Assembly (NCBI RefSeq): GCF_030505395.1
Contig: NZ_CP130044.1
Span: 295,001 to 359,000 of the forward strand
Source: Asticcacaulis sp. ZE23SCel15
GTDB lineage: Bacteria > Pseudomonadota > Alphaproteobacteria > Caulobacterales > Caulobacteraceae
Reading direction: 5' to 3'
DNA length: 64,000 bases
Made by a program: the position numbers and the translations under genes. Under the pieces are notes generated by a model, which was not told where the DNA came from, ran no database searches, and was given only the letters and a program-made list of their open reading frames with translations. This document shows positions 41,871-51,792 of this stretch, piece after piece. Within the stretch, counting starts at the first letter, position 1. Each line of letters starts with the position of its first letter.

Positions 41871-44504
41871 ATGCGCACTGAAATCGCCCGCCCGATCCGC
41901 CTCACCGACTATAAGGCACCGGCTTACCGCGTCAGCGCGACCGACCTCAGTTTCCGGCTCGACCCGACCGCGACCCGCGTCACCGCCCGCTTAAGTTTTG
42001 AACGCGTGGGCGACGCCGCAGCCCCGCTGGTTCTGCTGGGGGAGCGGCTGAAACTGATCGCGATTAAGCTGGACGGTGCCGATCTTGCGCCCGATGCCTA
42101 TGAGATTACGGCGGAGACCCTGACCATCGCCGACGTCCCGGCGCAGTTCGTGTTGGAGACCGAGGTCGAGATCAACCCGCAGGACAATAAAACGCTTGAG
42201 GGCCTCTATATGTCCTCCGGTCGCTACTGCACCCAGTGCGAGGCCGAAGGGTTTCGCAAAATCACCTACTTCCCCGACCGGCCCGATGTGCTGTCGACAT
42301 ACACGGTCCGCGTCGAAGCCCCCAAGTCCGGGTTCCCGCACCTGTTGTCCAACGGCAATCTGATCGAACAGGGCGATATGAGGGAGGATCGCCACTATGC
42401 CGTATGGGAAGACCCGTTTAACAAACCGTCCTATCTGTTTGCGCTGGTCGCCGGTGAACTGGACGTGCTCGAAGATAGCTTCAACACCATGTCTGGCCGC
42501 ACAGTCGATCTGAAAATCTATGTCGATACCGGCATGAGCGCGCGCGCGGCCTATGCCATGGATGCCCTGAAACGGTCGATGACATGGGACGAGCAGGCTT
42601 ATGGCCGCGAATATGACCTCGACCTGTTCATGATCGTGGCGGTGCGCGATTTCAACTTCGGTGCCATGGAAAACAAGGGGTTGAATATCTTCAATGCCTC
42701 GCTGTTGCTGGCTGATCCAACCACCGCCACCGATGCCGACTATGAGCGGATCAAAAGCGTCGTCGCCCACGAATATTTCCATAACTGGTCGGGCAACCGC
42801 GTCACCTGCCGCGACTGGTTTCAACTCTGTCTCAAGGAAGGGCTGACCGTCTATCGCGATCAAGGCTTTTCCGCCGATGAGCGCGGCCACGCCGTCCAGC
42901 GCATCAAGGACGTCAAGGCTCTGCGCGCCCGTCAGTTCCCCGAAGATGCCGGCCCCCTGGCCCATCCGGTACGCCCGTCGTCATATCTTAAGATCGACAA
43001 TTTCTACACCGCCACCATCTATGAAAAGGGCGCGGAAATCGTCGGTATGCTGAAAACCGTGGTCGGCCCGAAAGTGTACCGCGCGGCCCTTGATCATTAT
43101 TTTGCCACCCATGACGGCACCGCGGCCACCTTAGAGGATTTTCTCAAAAGCTTTGAGGCGGTCACGGGTGATGAGGTCTCAAAGTGGCTGAACTGGTACA
43201 CTCAGGCCGGCACGCCACGTCTTAAAGTCACGCAGGCCTATGACGCAGCAGCAAAGACCCTAACCTTGAACCTTAGCCAATCGACCGCCGCGACACCGTC
43301 GCAATCGACCAAGGCGGCGGTGCCGATCCCGGTGCGTCTGGGGATTTTAAGCGAAGACGGCACCCCGCAAAGCTTCGGGTTTGAGGGCCACAACCAGACC
43401 GAAATCACCTATGTTTTGAGCGATGCGGATGCCGCGATCACCCTGAACGATGTGGCCGACGCCCCCGTTTTGTCAGCCCTGCGGCATTTCTCCGCGCCGG
43501 TTATCCTTGAGGTCGAGGAGCCGAAATCCCACCTATTTGCCCGTTTTCGCGGCGACATGGACCCGTTCAACCGCTGGGAAGCGGCGCAGAAATTAGCGCG
43601 CGACCTGATCCTGACCGGCGGCGATGTGGCACCTTACGCCGACGCGTTGAAAGCCACCCTGTTGGACGGCACGCTGGAACCCGCGTTCAAGGCCCTGATC
43701 ATGGCCTTACCCACCGAGCAAGGTCTGGTGCAAGACATGACGCCGGTTGATCCCGCCGCTATCCACACCCGCCGCAAAGCCGTCAAGGCCGCTCTGTCGG
43801 CCACGCTCTATGCGACCTTGCGCGACCTTTACGATGCCATTCTAACGCCTGCGACCTTCTCACCGGATGCCCAGAGTGCAGGCGGGCGGGCCCTACGCAA
43901 TGCCCTGCTCGATCTGATGATGGCGGGTTACGGCACGGCTGATGCGGCCCGCCAATCGGAACTGTCGGCATTGGCCAGCGCCCACTATGCCTCAGCATCA
44001 AATATGACTGATATGATCGCGGCCCTGACCGCCCTGATGTCCGTGCATGGCGAGCCTTACGAGGCGGCCCTCGACGGCTTTTATGCCCGCTTCAAGGACG
44101 AACCTCTGGTGATCGATAAATGGTTCGCACTGCAAGCCGCCTGCCCGCACCCGGAAACCCTGTCGCGTATTAACCGCCTAAGCCGTCACGCTGATTTCGA
44201 CCCGAAGGTGCCTAACCGCTGGCGGGCGCTGGTGCAGAATTTGGCCTCCAATAATCCGTCGGTGTTTCACGGCGTGTTTGCGCCCGATAGCTATGGTTAC
44301 GGCTTTGTGGTCGATCAGATTCTGACGGTCGATGAGTTCAACCCGATGACGGCGGCGCGTTTAGTCGAAACCTTGAGCGGCTATAAGCGCTATGCTTCAC
44401 CCTACCGTGAGGCCATGAAGGCCGCATTGGAGACCATTATGGCCGCGCCCAAGCTGTCGAAAAATGTCGCTGAACTGACCGCCAAGGCGCTGGACCAAAA
44501 ATAA
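41871..44504 (+). CDS. pepN: Aminopeptidase N, M1 family
   Basis: Zinc aminopeptidase of 877 residues (E. coli PepN is 870) that trims N-terminal residues in the cytoplasm. Seen: the G-A-M-E-N motif that binds the substrate amino group, the zinc site H-E-Y-F-H-N-W with the third ligand Glu in L-K-E-G-L-T-V-Y, and the C-terminal helical domain ending in F-N-P-M-T-A-A-R-L-V. Architecture is complete, with a beta-saddle N-terminal domain. The gene is alone; the only neighbour on its strand is the response regulator 93 bases downstream. Confidence 0.96.
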   Translation: MRTEIARPIRLTDYKAPAYRVSATDLSFRLDPTATRVTARLSFERVGDAAAPLVLLGERLKLIAIKLDGADLAPDAYEITAETLTIADVPAQFVLETEVEINPQDNKTLEGLYMSSGRYCTQCEAEGFRKITYFPDRPDVLSTYTVRVEAPKSGFPHLLSNGNLIEQGDMREDRHYAVWEDPFNKPSYLFALVAGELDVLEDSFNTMSGRTVDLKIYVDTGMSARAAYAMDALKRSMTWDEQAYGREYDLDLFMIVAVRDFNFGAMENKGLNIFNASLLLADPTTATDADYERIKSVVAHEYFHNWSGNRVTCRDWFQLCLKEGLTVYRDQGFSADERGHAVQRIKDVKALRARQFPEDAGPLAHPVRPSSYLKIDNFYTATIYEKGAEIVGMLKTVVGPKVYRAALDHYFATHDGTAATLEDFLKSFEAVTGDEVSKWLNWYTQAGTPRLKVTQAYDAAAKTLTLNLSQSTAATPSQSTKAAVPIPVRLGILSEDGTPQSFGFEGHNQTEITYVLSDADAAITLNDVADAPVLSALRHFSAPVILEVEEPKSHLFARFRGDMDPFNRWEAAQKLARDLILTGGDVAPYADALKATLLDGTLEPAFKALIMALPTEQGLVQDMTPVDPAAIHTRRKAVKAALSATLYATLRDLYDAILTPATFSPDAQSAGGRALRNALLDLMMAGYGTADAARQSELSALASAHYASASNMTDMIAALTALMSVHGEPYEAALDGFYARFKDEPLVIDKWFALQAACPHPETLSRINRLSRHADFDPKVPNRWRALVQNLASNNPSVFHGVFAPDSYGYGFVVDQILTVDEFNPMTAARLVETLSGYKRYASPYREAMKAALETIMAAPKLSKNVAELTAKALDQK

Positions 44505-44597
44505 TCATAAGCCACCGCAGCGCTTAAATCCGGCTTAAACATAACAGGTTATATTCCGCTTACAGATATAAAGTAGGCGTAACCAGAGGGACGTGTC

Positions 44598-45089
44598 TTG
44601 GGCTTAGAGCGCGTAAGATTCCTGATCGTCGATGACAACAGTCACATGATCGGCATTGTGAAAACCATCCTGCGCGGCTTTGGCGCCGTGCATGTGTTTG
44701 AAGCCAAAGATGCCACCGATGCCTTTTTCCGGCTAAAAAATGACGCCATCGATATCTGCGTGGTTGATTACCAGATGGACGTGCTCGACGGCGTTGAGTT
44801 CGTGCAGATGGTGCGAAATTCGTCCGACAGCCCCAACCGCTATGTGCCGATCATCATGCTGACCGCCCATTCGGAGCGCACCCGCGTCACCAATGCCCGC
44901 GACGCCGGGGTCAATGAGTTTTGCGCCAAGCCTGTGACAGCCACCGAACTGCACCGCAAAATCGCCGCCATCGTCAATCACCCGCGCCCGTTCATCAAGA
45001 CCACAACCTATTTCGGCCCGGATCGCAGACGCCGCAATGACACGAAATATAAGGGTCCGGAGCGCCGCCAAAGCGGGCAAGTGAGTTAG
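44598..45089 (+). CDS. Single-domain response regulator with GPDRR tail
   Basis: A 163-residue protein: receiver at 5-125 (L-I-V-D-D-N-S-H-M, phospho-Asp in V-V-D-Y-Q-M-D, Lys in A-K-P-V), then a basic tail with two copies of a G-P-D/E-R-R pattern (YFGPDRRRR and GPERR). There is no DNA-binding domain. The start is TTG 44598 after AGAGGGA; no ATG fits. Similar tails occur in alphaproteobacterial stand-alone regulators, where the role is unclear. It ends four bases inside the convergent VOC gene. Confidence 0.88.
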   Translation: MGLERVRFLIVDDNSHMIGIVKTILRGFGAVHVFEAKDATDAFFRLKNDAIDICVVDYQMDVLDGVEFVQMVRNSSDSPNRYVPIIMLTAHSERTRVTNARDAGVNEFCAKPVTATELHRKIAAIVNHPRPFIKTTTYFGPDRRRRNDTKYKGPERRQSGQVS

Positions 45090-45568
45090 CCGCGCACCGC
45101 AGCTTCGATTTTAGCGAGGTCGATTTTGCCCATGTCCATCATGGCTTCAAAGGCGCGTTTGGCGACCTCACCGCCCGCGGCCATCGCCTCGGTCAGGATG
45201 CGCGGCGTGATTTGCCACGACAGGCCCCATCTGTCCTTGCACCAACCGCAGGCGCTTTCTGACCCGCCATTGCCCACGATCGCTTCCCAGTAGCGGTCGG
45301 TTTCAGCCTGATCGTCGGTCGCGATCTGAAACGAGAAGGCTTCGGTCTGTTTGAAAACATCGCCGCCATTCAGCCCCAGACAGGGTATGCCGCAGACGGT
45401 GAATTCGACGGTCAAAACCTGACCGGCTTTACCGCCGGGAAAATCGGACGGCGCGCGATGTACAGCGGTCACCGCACTGTCGGGGAAGACCTCGGCATAA
45501 AACCGAGCGGCAGCTTCGGCATCATGGTTGTACCACAGGCAAATCGTGTTTTTGGGCGTTTGGGGCAT
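45086..45568 (-). CDS. VOC-family protein (PhnB / 3-demethylubiquinone-methyltransferase-like)
   Basis: A 160-residue protein with the PhnB-like opening I-C-L-W-Y-N-H-D-A-E-A-A-A-R-F-Y and the motif G-I-P-C-L-G-L-N-G-G, then F-S-F-Q-I-A-T-D-D-Q-A-E-T-D-R-Y-W and C-G-W-C-K-D-R-W-G-L-S-W-Q. Despite the historical name, these proteins are not shown to be methyltransferases. ATG 45568 has AGGAG eight bases before it; the longer frame has no such site. Ends in overlap with the response regulator. Confidence 0.85.
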   Translation of the reverse strand: MPQTPKNTICLWYNHDAEAAARFYAEVFPDSAVTAVHRAPSDFPGGKAGQVLTVEFTVCGIPCLGLNGGDVFKQTEAFSFQIATDDQAETDRYWEAIVGNGGSESACGWCKDRWGLSWQITPRILTEAMAAGGEVAKRAFEAMMDMGKIDLAKIEAAVRG

Positions 45569-45774
45569 GGCGGGGCTCCTCTCTGTTGCGACCGAGATTA
45601 CCACGCAGACACACCTTGTCGCCTAAAAAGGGGCTAGAATTTTGAGAAAGATGGTAGTTGGAAAAAAATAAGTTGTTATTTAAGTCAGGCGGCGAAATAA
45701 TTTAAAATTACAATTTTAGCATGTAAAACCTATCATAACAATCACATTGGCCATTATAATAAAATTGGATTACA

Positions 45775-46599
45775 ATGCCGAAACTTTGGCTGACATATGC
45801 GTGGAAAGACAACGAAACAGAAGATGTAGATCACATCGTTGCCGAGCTAAGAAAAGCTGGACTGGATGTCACATTCGACCGAGTTCGCCTCCTTGCTGGA
45901 CGTCGTCTCTGGGAGCAAATTTCAGCAGGGATCAGCGATCAGACTGTAAATGGGTGGGCAATCTTTGCTACTGAGAACAGCTTAAAAAGCGAACCGTGCC
46001 AAGAAGAATTGGCTTATGCATTGGATCGCACCTTGCGAACGCGAGGAGCGACATTTCCCCTGATTGGCCTATTCGCCGGGGAGTTTGATAGAGCGTTAAT
46101 TCCGTCGGCACTGGCCACCCGGCTATGCGTAAACCTTCATAGTAACGAGTGGAAACAACAAATAATCGATGCCCTTGTCGGCAAACCTACAAGTAAGCAA
46201 CTTACCCCTGAACCTTTCGGGTATAAACTGCATAACCGTGAAAATGGGTTTGTACTTGAGGTTTGGCCCAGAACAGGCACTTGGACACCTGTTATAGCAT
46301 TAGTCGATGAGTCCGAAAAAGAGTGCCTGAATATACTTATGCCAGGCCCGAGAGGCATTATTAGTGGTACAGCATCGTTAATTTGTAGCAAATTTGTTAG
46401 TAATGGAAGCTACGGCATTGTCATGCAAAACCCTGTAAATAGCTCAACAACAGCTCACATTTTTTTATCGAAATTACCTCGTAAAATTATGTTTGGCCCC
46501 CAATCTGGAACTACATTTACATTGGATTTCAATTTACCAACAAATTTTAATGCAAAGATGCCCATATCTTTTAAGGGCGAGCTTATCACACGGAAATAA
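45775..46599 (+). CDS. TIR-domain protein with unknown C-terminal domain
   Basis: A 274-residue protein. Residues 1-125 form a TIR domain (L-W-L-T-Y-A-W-K-D-N, V-T-F-D-R, G-W-A-I-F-A-T-E-N-S) with Glu78 in S-E-P-C-Q-E-E-L at the position of the catalytic Glu of NAD-cleaving TIRs. Residues 135-274 are rich in beta-prone and Asn/Ser/Thr residues and match nothing I know; they may sense or bind a ligand. The gene and its 170-base leader are clearly AT-richer than the flanks, which suggests transfer. Bacterial TIR proteins often act in phage defence or signalling, but no partner gene is next to it. Confidence 0.82.
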   Translation: MPKLWLTYAWKDNETEDVDHIVAELRKAGLDVTFDRVRLLAGRRLWEQISAGISDQTVNGWAIFATENSLKSEPCQEELAYALDRTLRTRGATFPLIGLFAGEFDRALIPSALATRLCVNLHSNEWKQQIIDALVGKPTSKQLTPEPFGYKLHNRENGFVLEVWPRTGTWTPVIALVDESEKECLNILMPGPRGIISGTASLICSKFVSNGSYGIVMQNPVNSSTTAHIFLSKLPRKIMFGPQSGTTFTLDFNLPTNFNAKMPISFKGELITRK

Positions 46600-46765
46600 G
46601 TCTATTTTGACTTAAAACTTAGGTGTCCTCGCACGCCGCCCTATCCATCCACAGCCCCCAAGCCTGTGGTTACATCCATCAACCTAAACTTAAGACTCTC
46701 GACATAGGATTAACGAACCGTTTACCTTGTTTGTTAACCTCGAATCACATCAGGACGCCGTGTCT

Positions 46766-49369
46766 ATGTCGCGCCACAACGCCCTGTCTTCTGACCAGAG
46801 GACAAAACGGGTGTCGTCAGTCAAAAAGCCGAAATCGCCGCCGGACACGGGCAGCGCGGCTTCCCATGCCCAATCAAGTGCCGACGCAAAGCCCGCCCGC
46901 GCGGCTTTTGCCCCGGTCTCGCCGCGCCTGCCGCTATGGATGCGGGTATCGACGCTGGCGCTGATTTTGGGGGCCATGCTGACCATGGCAGCCTCGACGC
47001 TTCAGGTCACCAATTCATTATCCGCCGAAAAAGACGCTGATGGTGAGAAGTTGCTGCTCAATGCCCGCCTGAGCGCCAGCCGCTCCGAGGGTCGGCTCGA
47101 TACCGCCCGCACGGCCATGGAAGCCGCTCTGAGCCAGATCAGCACGGCCCCATCCGAGCCGTTAAGCGCGGTTGAGGCGGGCCTTAAACTGTCACGCGGG
47201 ACGCTGCTGTCCGTGGCCATAGTCGGCCCTGATGGCAAACTTCTGGCCCATGCCGGTCAGGACGAGGTCGACCTGATCCGTGACGCCGCCACCCGCAGCG
47301 ACAAGAGCCTGGAGGTGCTGACGGCCTCATCCCGGCTGGCGCCCGCGCCGCGATCCTATGTGGTGATAAGCTCCGGACCCGGCCGCCCCAAGGTGGTGGG
47401 GCGATTAAGTGAGACACTGGACGCCACCAACGCCGCCGTCACGCTGCAGGCCCTGATCAATGCGCGCGGCACGATTGTGCAGTCGACCGATGCCCGCCTC
47501 AATGGTCAGGACGTGCAAAAGGCTTTGGCGGTATCGCCCGAACAATTGCGCCAGCGCGCCGACAATGGCGACCTGATTCAGGGGGCACGTACTGACGGCG
47601 GGTTTGTTAAGCTGGCCGCCGTGCGCGACGGCGAAACGGGCCTGATCACCGTCTATGGCCAGCCAACCGAGCCGTTCTATTCGCCGCAGTCCAGCCTGCT
47701 GAAAGGGCTGACCCTGATCGGGGCGCCGCTGCTGATCGGGCTGCTGTTCGGGGCGTTACTGGTGCTGCAGGACCGGCGCAAGCGGCAGGAAACCCAGGGC
47801 TATCAGAGCAATGAAACCCGCTACCGGCTGGCGGTTGATGCGGCGCGCTGCGGTATCTGGGACTGGGATCTGGATGTGGGTGCGATCACCATGTCGGACG
47901 TCATGGCCCAGAAACTGGGCCTGAGCGGCATTAGCCATGCCTCCACTCAGGATATCTTATCGCGCATCGCCGCCGATCAACGCGGGGATGTTACCCGCGC
48001 CCTTTATGAAGCCCGTCGGTCAGGCAAGCTGGCGGTCGCCTTTCGCGTGCCGATGGACAGCGGCAATATCCTGTGGCTGGAACTGCGCGGTCAGGAACTG
48101 GGCGAACGTGACGCCAACGGCTTTACGCGTCTGAGCGGAGTGATGCTGGACGTCAGCGAACAACGCGTCGCCCAGATGCGGGCGCAGCGGGCAGAGTCGC
48201 GGTTGCTGGATGCTATCTCATCCGTTTCGGACGCCTTTGTGCTGTGGGATCGGCGTCAGCGGCTGGCCATGTGGAACGCGACCTTTGCCGAGACCTTTAG
48301 TATTGATGCGCGCTTCCTTAAGGTCGGCACGGCCCGCGACCTGATCGAGCAGGTCATGGACATCGCCATCCGCCGCAAGCAGACCGTGTCGGACGGCTCA
48401 GCGATTGAGGCCGAACTGAACAACGGCCATTGGGTGCAGATCACCGAAAACCGCACCGCCGAAGGGGGCCGGGTCATGACCGCCGTCGATATCACGGTCG
48501 TCAAAAATCAGGAAGAAATGAGCCGCCGGTCCGAAGAACAGCTTCAGGGGCTGGTCGAAAAGCTGGAACAAAGCCGCAAGATTCAGGCCGATCTGGCCAA
48601 AAACTATGAGCATGAGAAAATCCGCGCAGAATCGGCCAACCACGCCAAGTCAGAGTTCCTGGCTAATATGAGCCATGAACTGCGCACGCCGCTTAACGCC
48701 ATCAATGGCTTTTCCGAGATCATGTCACAGGAAATGTTCGGCCCGATCGGCCATCCGCGCTATAAGGAATATGCCGGTGATATCCTCAATTCCGGGCAGC
48801 ATCTGCTGGCCCTGATCAACGATATTCTGGATATGTCGAAGATCGAAGCCGGCAAGCTGGATATGAATTTTGAGCCGGTCGCCATTGATGATGTGGTCGA
48901 GGACACTCTGAGGCTGGTGCGTCAACGGGCTGAGAAATCGGGCCTGAAGGTCAAGGTTCATCTGCCGTCATCCCTGCCGGAGATTGAGGCCGATTACCGC
49001 GCCTTGAAACAGATTTTGCTCAACCTGCTGACCAATGCCATCAAGTTCACCCCCCACGGCGGCAGTGTGACAGTGAGTGCGGTCGCGACCGATAACAGTG
49101 TGCACCTTAAGGTCATTGACAGCGGCATTGGTATCTCTGCGCGGGATATGCAGCGCCTGGCCCGCCCGTTCGAGCAGATCGAGAACCAGATGTCCAAAAC
49201 CCGCGAAGGCACGGGCCTGGGGCTGGCGCTGACCAAATCCCTGATTGAGATGCACAATGGCCGTATGGAATTCGATTCCGAAGTGGGCAAGGGCACCGTC
49301 GTCAGCGTGATCGTCCCTATCCGCCAGCCGGTTCAGGCGGATGGGTCTGAGCGGTCATCAGCGGCGTAA
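46766..49369 (+). CDS. pleC: PleC-like membrane sensor histidine kinase
   Basis: An 867-residue kinase: cytoplasmic tail, TM1 ([22 protein letters not shown]), a periplasmic domain of about 230 residues, TM2 ([19 protein letters not shown]), two PAS-like regions, HisKA with His637 ([19 protein letters not shown]) and HATPase. The kinase core, with [14 protein letters not shown] and [13 protein letters not shown], matches the PleC/DivJ/PdhS group, and two TMs with a periplasmic loop fit PleC, the DivK/PleD phosphatase-kinase of stalked bacteria. ATG 46766 is preferred over TTG 46727. PleC identity is inferred, not proven. Confidence 0.72.
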   Translation: MSRHNALSSDQRTKRVSSVKKPKSPPDTGSAASHAQSSADAKPARAAFAPVSPRLPLWMRVSTLALILGAMLTMAASTLQVTNSLSAEKDADGEKLLLNARLSASRSEGRLDTARTAMEAALSQISTAPSEPLSAVEAGLKLSRGTLLSVAIVGPDGKLLAHAGQDEVDLIRDAATRSDKSLEVLTASSRLAPAPRSYVVISSGPGRPKVVGRLSETLDATNAAVTLQALINARGTIVQSTDARLNGQDVQKALAVSPEQLRQRADNGDLIQGARTDGGFVKLAAVRDGETGLITVYGQPTEPFYSPQSSLLKGLTLIGAPLLIGLLFGALLVLQDRRKRQETQGYQSNETRYRLAVDAARCGIWDWDLDVGAITMSDVMAQKLGLSGISHASTQDILSRIAADQRGDVTRALYEARRSGKLAVAFRVPMDSGNILWLELRGQELGERDANGFTRLSGVMLDVSEQRVAQMRAQRAESRLLDAISSVSDAFVLWDRRQRLAMWNATFAETFSIDARFLKVGTARDLIEQVMDIAIRRKQTVSDGSAIEAELNNGHWVQITENRTAEGGRVMTAVDITVVKNQEEMSRRSEEQLQGLVEKLEQSRKIQADLAKNYEHEKIRAESANHAKSEFLANMSHELRTPLNAINGFSEIMSQEMFGPIGHPRYKEYAGDILNSGQHLLALINDILDMSKIEAGKLDMNFEPVAIDDVVEDTLRLVRQRAEKSGLKVKVHLPSSLPEIEADYRALKQILLNLLTNAIKFTPHGGSVTVSAVATDNSVHLKVIDSGIGISARDMQRLARPFEQIENQMSKTREGTGLGLALTKSLIEMHNGRMEFDSEVGKGTVVSVIVPIRQPVQADGSERSSAA

Positions 49370-49481
49370 GCGAATGTGATCTTGCGCATAACCCTTGATC
49401 GTAAAGAAATATCAGATTCCCTGATGACATCCCAAACTGCGTAAGTTAATGACATTGCAGGGGATAAAGGGGGACATTTTC

Positions 49482-50780
49482 ATGGTCAAATGGCTTAAGA
49501 CGTGGGCGGCTGTTCTGTTGGCAATTCTGACAGGATCGCAGGCACTGGCGCAGACCCCGATGACCGAGACCGAAGAGCAGCCATTCTATGACCTCTTAAA
49601 CCGCACGCACACGGCCAGTTCATCGGGATTGACAGCCATTTTGGCCGAAAATGCCACTCCAAATGATCGTTGCTTAATTGCGGCAAAGCGTACGGAGCAG
49701 ATGCGCGCAGGTGCGCGTGATGCCTTTATTATGCTGCAAAAATTTCGCGCCCAAGGCAAATCTACCGATACCCTTCATAAATCCTACCTGTCACTGACCG
49801 GGTCCGGGGACAATGCGGCGGTATTTGAAACCGAATTTTGCGCCAAGGTCGACGAGGAAGCCGACGAAACTGAGCGGCAGATTAGCGCCCTTACAATATT
49901 AAAACAGCAAGCAAACAGTGATGTCGCCCGGCTTGATGCCGAAGGTGATGTTTTAAACGCTTGTGCACGCGCCGCCGCCGCTCAAACCTATGGCGAAAAC
50001 GTTGTCGACAGCTATGATACTCTGGTAACCGTTTACAGCGCCACATTTAGCGACGATCGGGCACGCGAAACAAAATACAAAAATGCTCTGGCTCAGGCCA
50101 AACGCGAACAGCTTGTTAACGAAGCACTCAAAACGCAAAGCTGCGCCAAAGTCGTCTTCAAAGACCCGCCTCCTAAGCCGCCTCTGCCCCAGTCTGACGA
50201 GGATAAGGCGCTCAGTGCTATCACCACGAGCTACCTTCCAGTTATGGAAAGCTTCGGCACTGCGACTAAAGCCATTTTGACCGGCGACTTCAAAACGGCC
50301 TGTGCGGCGGTCAATACGGCCCGCAGACATAGTGAGAGTACAGAGATACAGTTGCGGGACCTCATTCTGAAGCTTTCGGACGAGGGTAAAGATACTCAAA
50401 AATATAAGAGTTTGCTCAACAGCTATATTGAAAATAGCAAAGACATCATCGAGCTAGAAACCAAGGTTTGTGCGCAGTCCATAAACGAAGACCGCGGCAA
50501 GGAAATAGAAACTGAACTTGAGCAGCGTTTTCAAAGTCTGCAAACCGCAACTACCGAACTTAACGCAGCGTCTCAGTCGAAAGATTTAGTACAAGCTTGC
50601 AAATCCAGTCGCCGGGGCGGACAAGATTTAAGGCGGATTATAACCCTGATGCGTGAAGCTATGGCTATGGAGGGGGAAATGGCATCGGCTGAACTGGCTG
50701 AGGCGGAAACCGCCCTCAACACCATGACTAAGCTGGCTCAGGACTTTGAGGCTGTTAGCGCGAAAACCTGCCCGAAATAG
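49482..50780 (+). CDS. Exported four-repeat helical protein with paired cysteines
   Basis: A 432-residue secreted or periplasmic protein with signal peptide (VKWLKTWAAVLLAILTGSQALAQ). It has exactly eight Cys, in four pairs: 64/120, 161/221, 274/330 and 373/430. Each pair brackets a helical segment of 56-60 residues that starts C-x-x-A-x-x-x and ends near x-C-A-K. I infer four helical hairpins each closed by a disulfide. A Pro-rich linker (DPPPKPPLP) follows repeat 2. No known family is recognised. ATG 49482 follows AAAGGGGGAC; an earlier ATG (49449) lacks such a site. It follows the PleC-like gene by 112 bases. Confidence 0.72.
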   Translation: MVKWLKTWAAVLLAILTGSQALAQTPMTETEEQPFYDLLNRTHTASSSGLTAILAENATPNDRCLIAAKRTEQMRAGARDAFIMLQKFRAQGKSTDTLHKSYLSLTGSGDNAAVFETEFCAKVDEEADETERQISALTILKQQANSDVARLDAEGDVLNACARAAAAQTYGENVVDSYDTLVTVYSATFSDDRARETKYKNALAQAKREQLVNEALKTQSCAKVVFKDPPPKPPLPQSDEDKALSAITTSYLPVMESFGTATKAILTGDFKTACAAVNTARRHSESTEIQLRDLILKLSDEGKDTQKYKSLLNSYIENSKDIIELETKVCAQSINEDRGKEIETELEQRFQSLQTATTELNAASQSKDLVQACKSSRRGGQDLRRIITLMREAMAMEGEMASAELAEAETALNTMTKLAQDFEAVSAKTCPK

Positions 50781-50788
50781 GCAATTAA

Positions 50789-51331
50789 CTAAGGTTTCCC
50801 TGCCTCGCCGGTGGCGGATGCGGCAGCCTTCGTCGCCTCTTCGCGGGCCTTTTTTTCGGCCATCTGGGCTTTGAACAGCAAACGACGCAGTTTGAACGAC
50901 GACTTGATAAAGCGGTCGGCAACAATGGCGCGCTCAGCCGGCGGCAGGGCGGCGGCCTGATCCACCAGAGTCTGCTCGATCCGCACTTTCCCCTTGATCT
51001 CCAAATCGCGCGCCTGCGCCAGCAGCACCATGATTTTCGGGCCGTCATAGGGCTCGGTCTTAGCCACTTCGGCGGCCTGTTTGCGCAGTTCCCACGCCGC
51101 TTCCATATCGGCCTCACTGGCCAGAGCCGCCGCCCGCACCGCCGTAATCAGCTTTTGACCCGTGGCCGGTGATAAGCCTTCGACGGCCTCGGTCAGAGCC
51201 GTCACCGGCTCAGGTGCCTTGGGCCGGAAATGCTTATAGCCCCAAAAGGCCCCGCCCGCACTCAACGCAAACACATTGACCGCCAGAGATATGCCCAGAG
51301 CCCACTTCAATTTGGAATTACCGGATGCCAC
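50789..51331 (-). CDS. Periplasmic Spy/CpxP-like heavy-metal sensor-type protein
   Basis: A 180-residue protein with an N-terminal membrane span (LKWALGISLAVNVFALSAGG) and a helical periplasmic region with repeated L-T-x-A-E and R-x-x-A patterns, like the periplasmic heavy-metal-sensor/Spy-related (PF13801-type) proteins. GTG 51331 is the start, four bases after the anti-sigma stop; the longer frame is antisense to that gene. It is the third gene of the sigma operon and may be the envelope stress sensor that acts on the anti-sigma factor. Confidence 0.75.
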   Translation of the reverse strand: MASGNSKLKWALGISLAVNVFALSAGGAFWGYKHFRPKAPEPVTALTEAVEGLSPATGQKLITAVRAAALASEADMEAAWELRKQAAEVAKTEPYDGPKIMVLLAQARDLEIKGKVRIEQTLVDQAAALPPAERAIVADRFIKSSFKLRRLLFKAQMAEKKAREEATKAAASATGEAGKP

Positions 51332-51335
51332 GATA

Positions 51336-51782
51336 TCAGTTCTCCAGATCGACAATACTGGTCTGCACCAGCACGTCCTGAACGCGCTGATCGACAATGC
51401 TGTGCAGGCTTAAACTCATGCCTAAGATAATCCCCGCCGCGCAGGCCGCCGCCAATGATGCGCCAGTCATCCACACAAACGGTGATTTCAACGTGCTGCG
51501 CGGCGTAAACGGCAAAACCGCCGCCCCGCCAGCTTGCGGCATCAGCAGGCCCAGCGTCTGCCAGTGCAGCGCTTCGGACGCCTGCGGTGCCTTGAGGAAG
51601 CCCAATAAGCTATCGACCTCTTGCGCTTCACGCATCATCTGGTTGGCCTTCTGCGGCGACTTGCGGCAGAACTCTAACGCGGCGGCGCGCTCATAGGCGG
51701 GCCAGCGGTCGGGATTGGCCCCGTAGGCACTGACGATAGCTTTGAAGCGTTGTGAACCAATGGTCTTAACTAACATGCGCAA
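51336..51782 (-). CDS. Membrane anti-sigma factor-like protein
   Basis: A 148-residue protein with a soluble N-terminal part of about 95 residues, one transmembrane span (PFVWMTGASLAAACAAGIILGM) and a short periplasmic tail. No zinc-finger H-x-x-x-C-x-x-C motif is seen. The position between an ECF sigma gene (ten bases upstream) and a Spy-like gene makes an anti-sigma role likely, but this rests on context. Confidence 0.7.
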   Translation of the reverse strand: MRMLVKTIGSQRFKAIVSAYGANPDRWPAYERAAALEFCRKSPQKANQMMREAQEVDSLLGFLKAPQASEALHWQTLGLLMPQAGGAAVLPFTPRSTLKSPFVWMTGASLAAACAAGIILGMSLSLHSIVDQRVQDVLVQTSIVDLEN

Positions 51783-51792
51783 CTCCTTTCCT

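Noticed and set aside
45775-46599. Multi-gene defence island around the TIR gene
   Set aside because: Neighbours (VOC protein, response regulator, PleC-like kinase) are chromosomal housekeeping or signalling genes; only the single TIR gene is supported.
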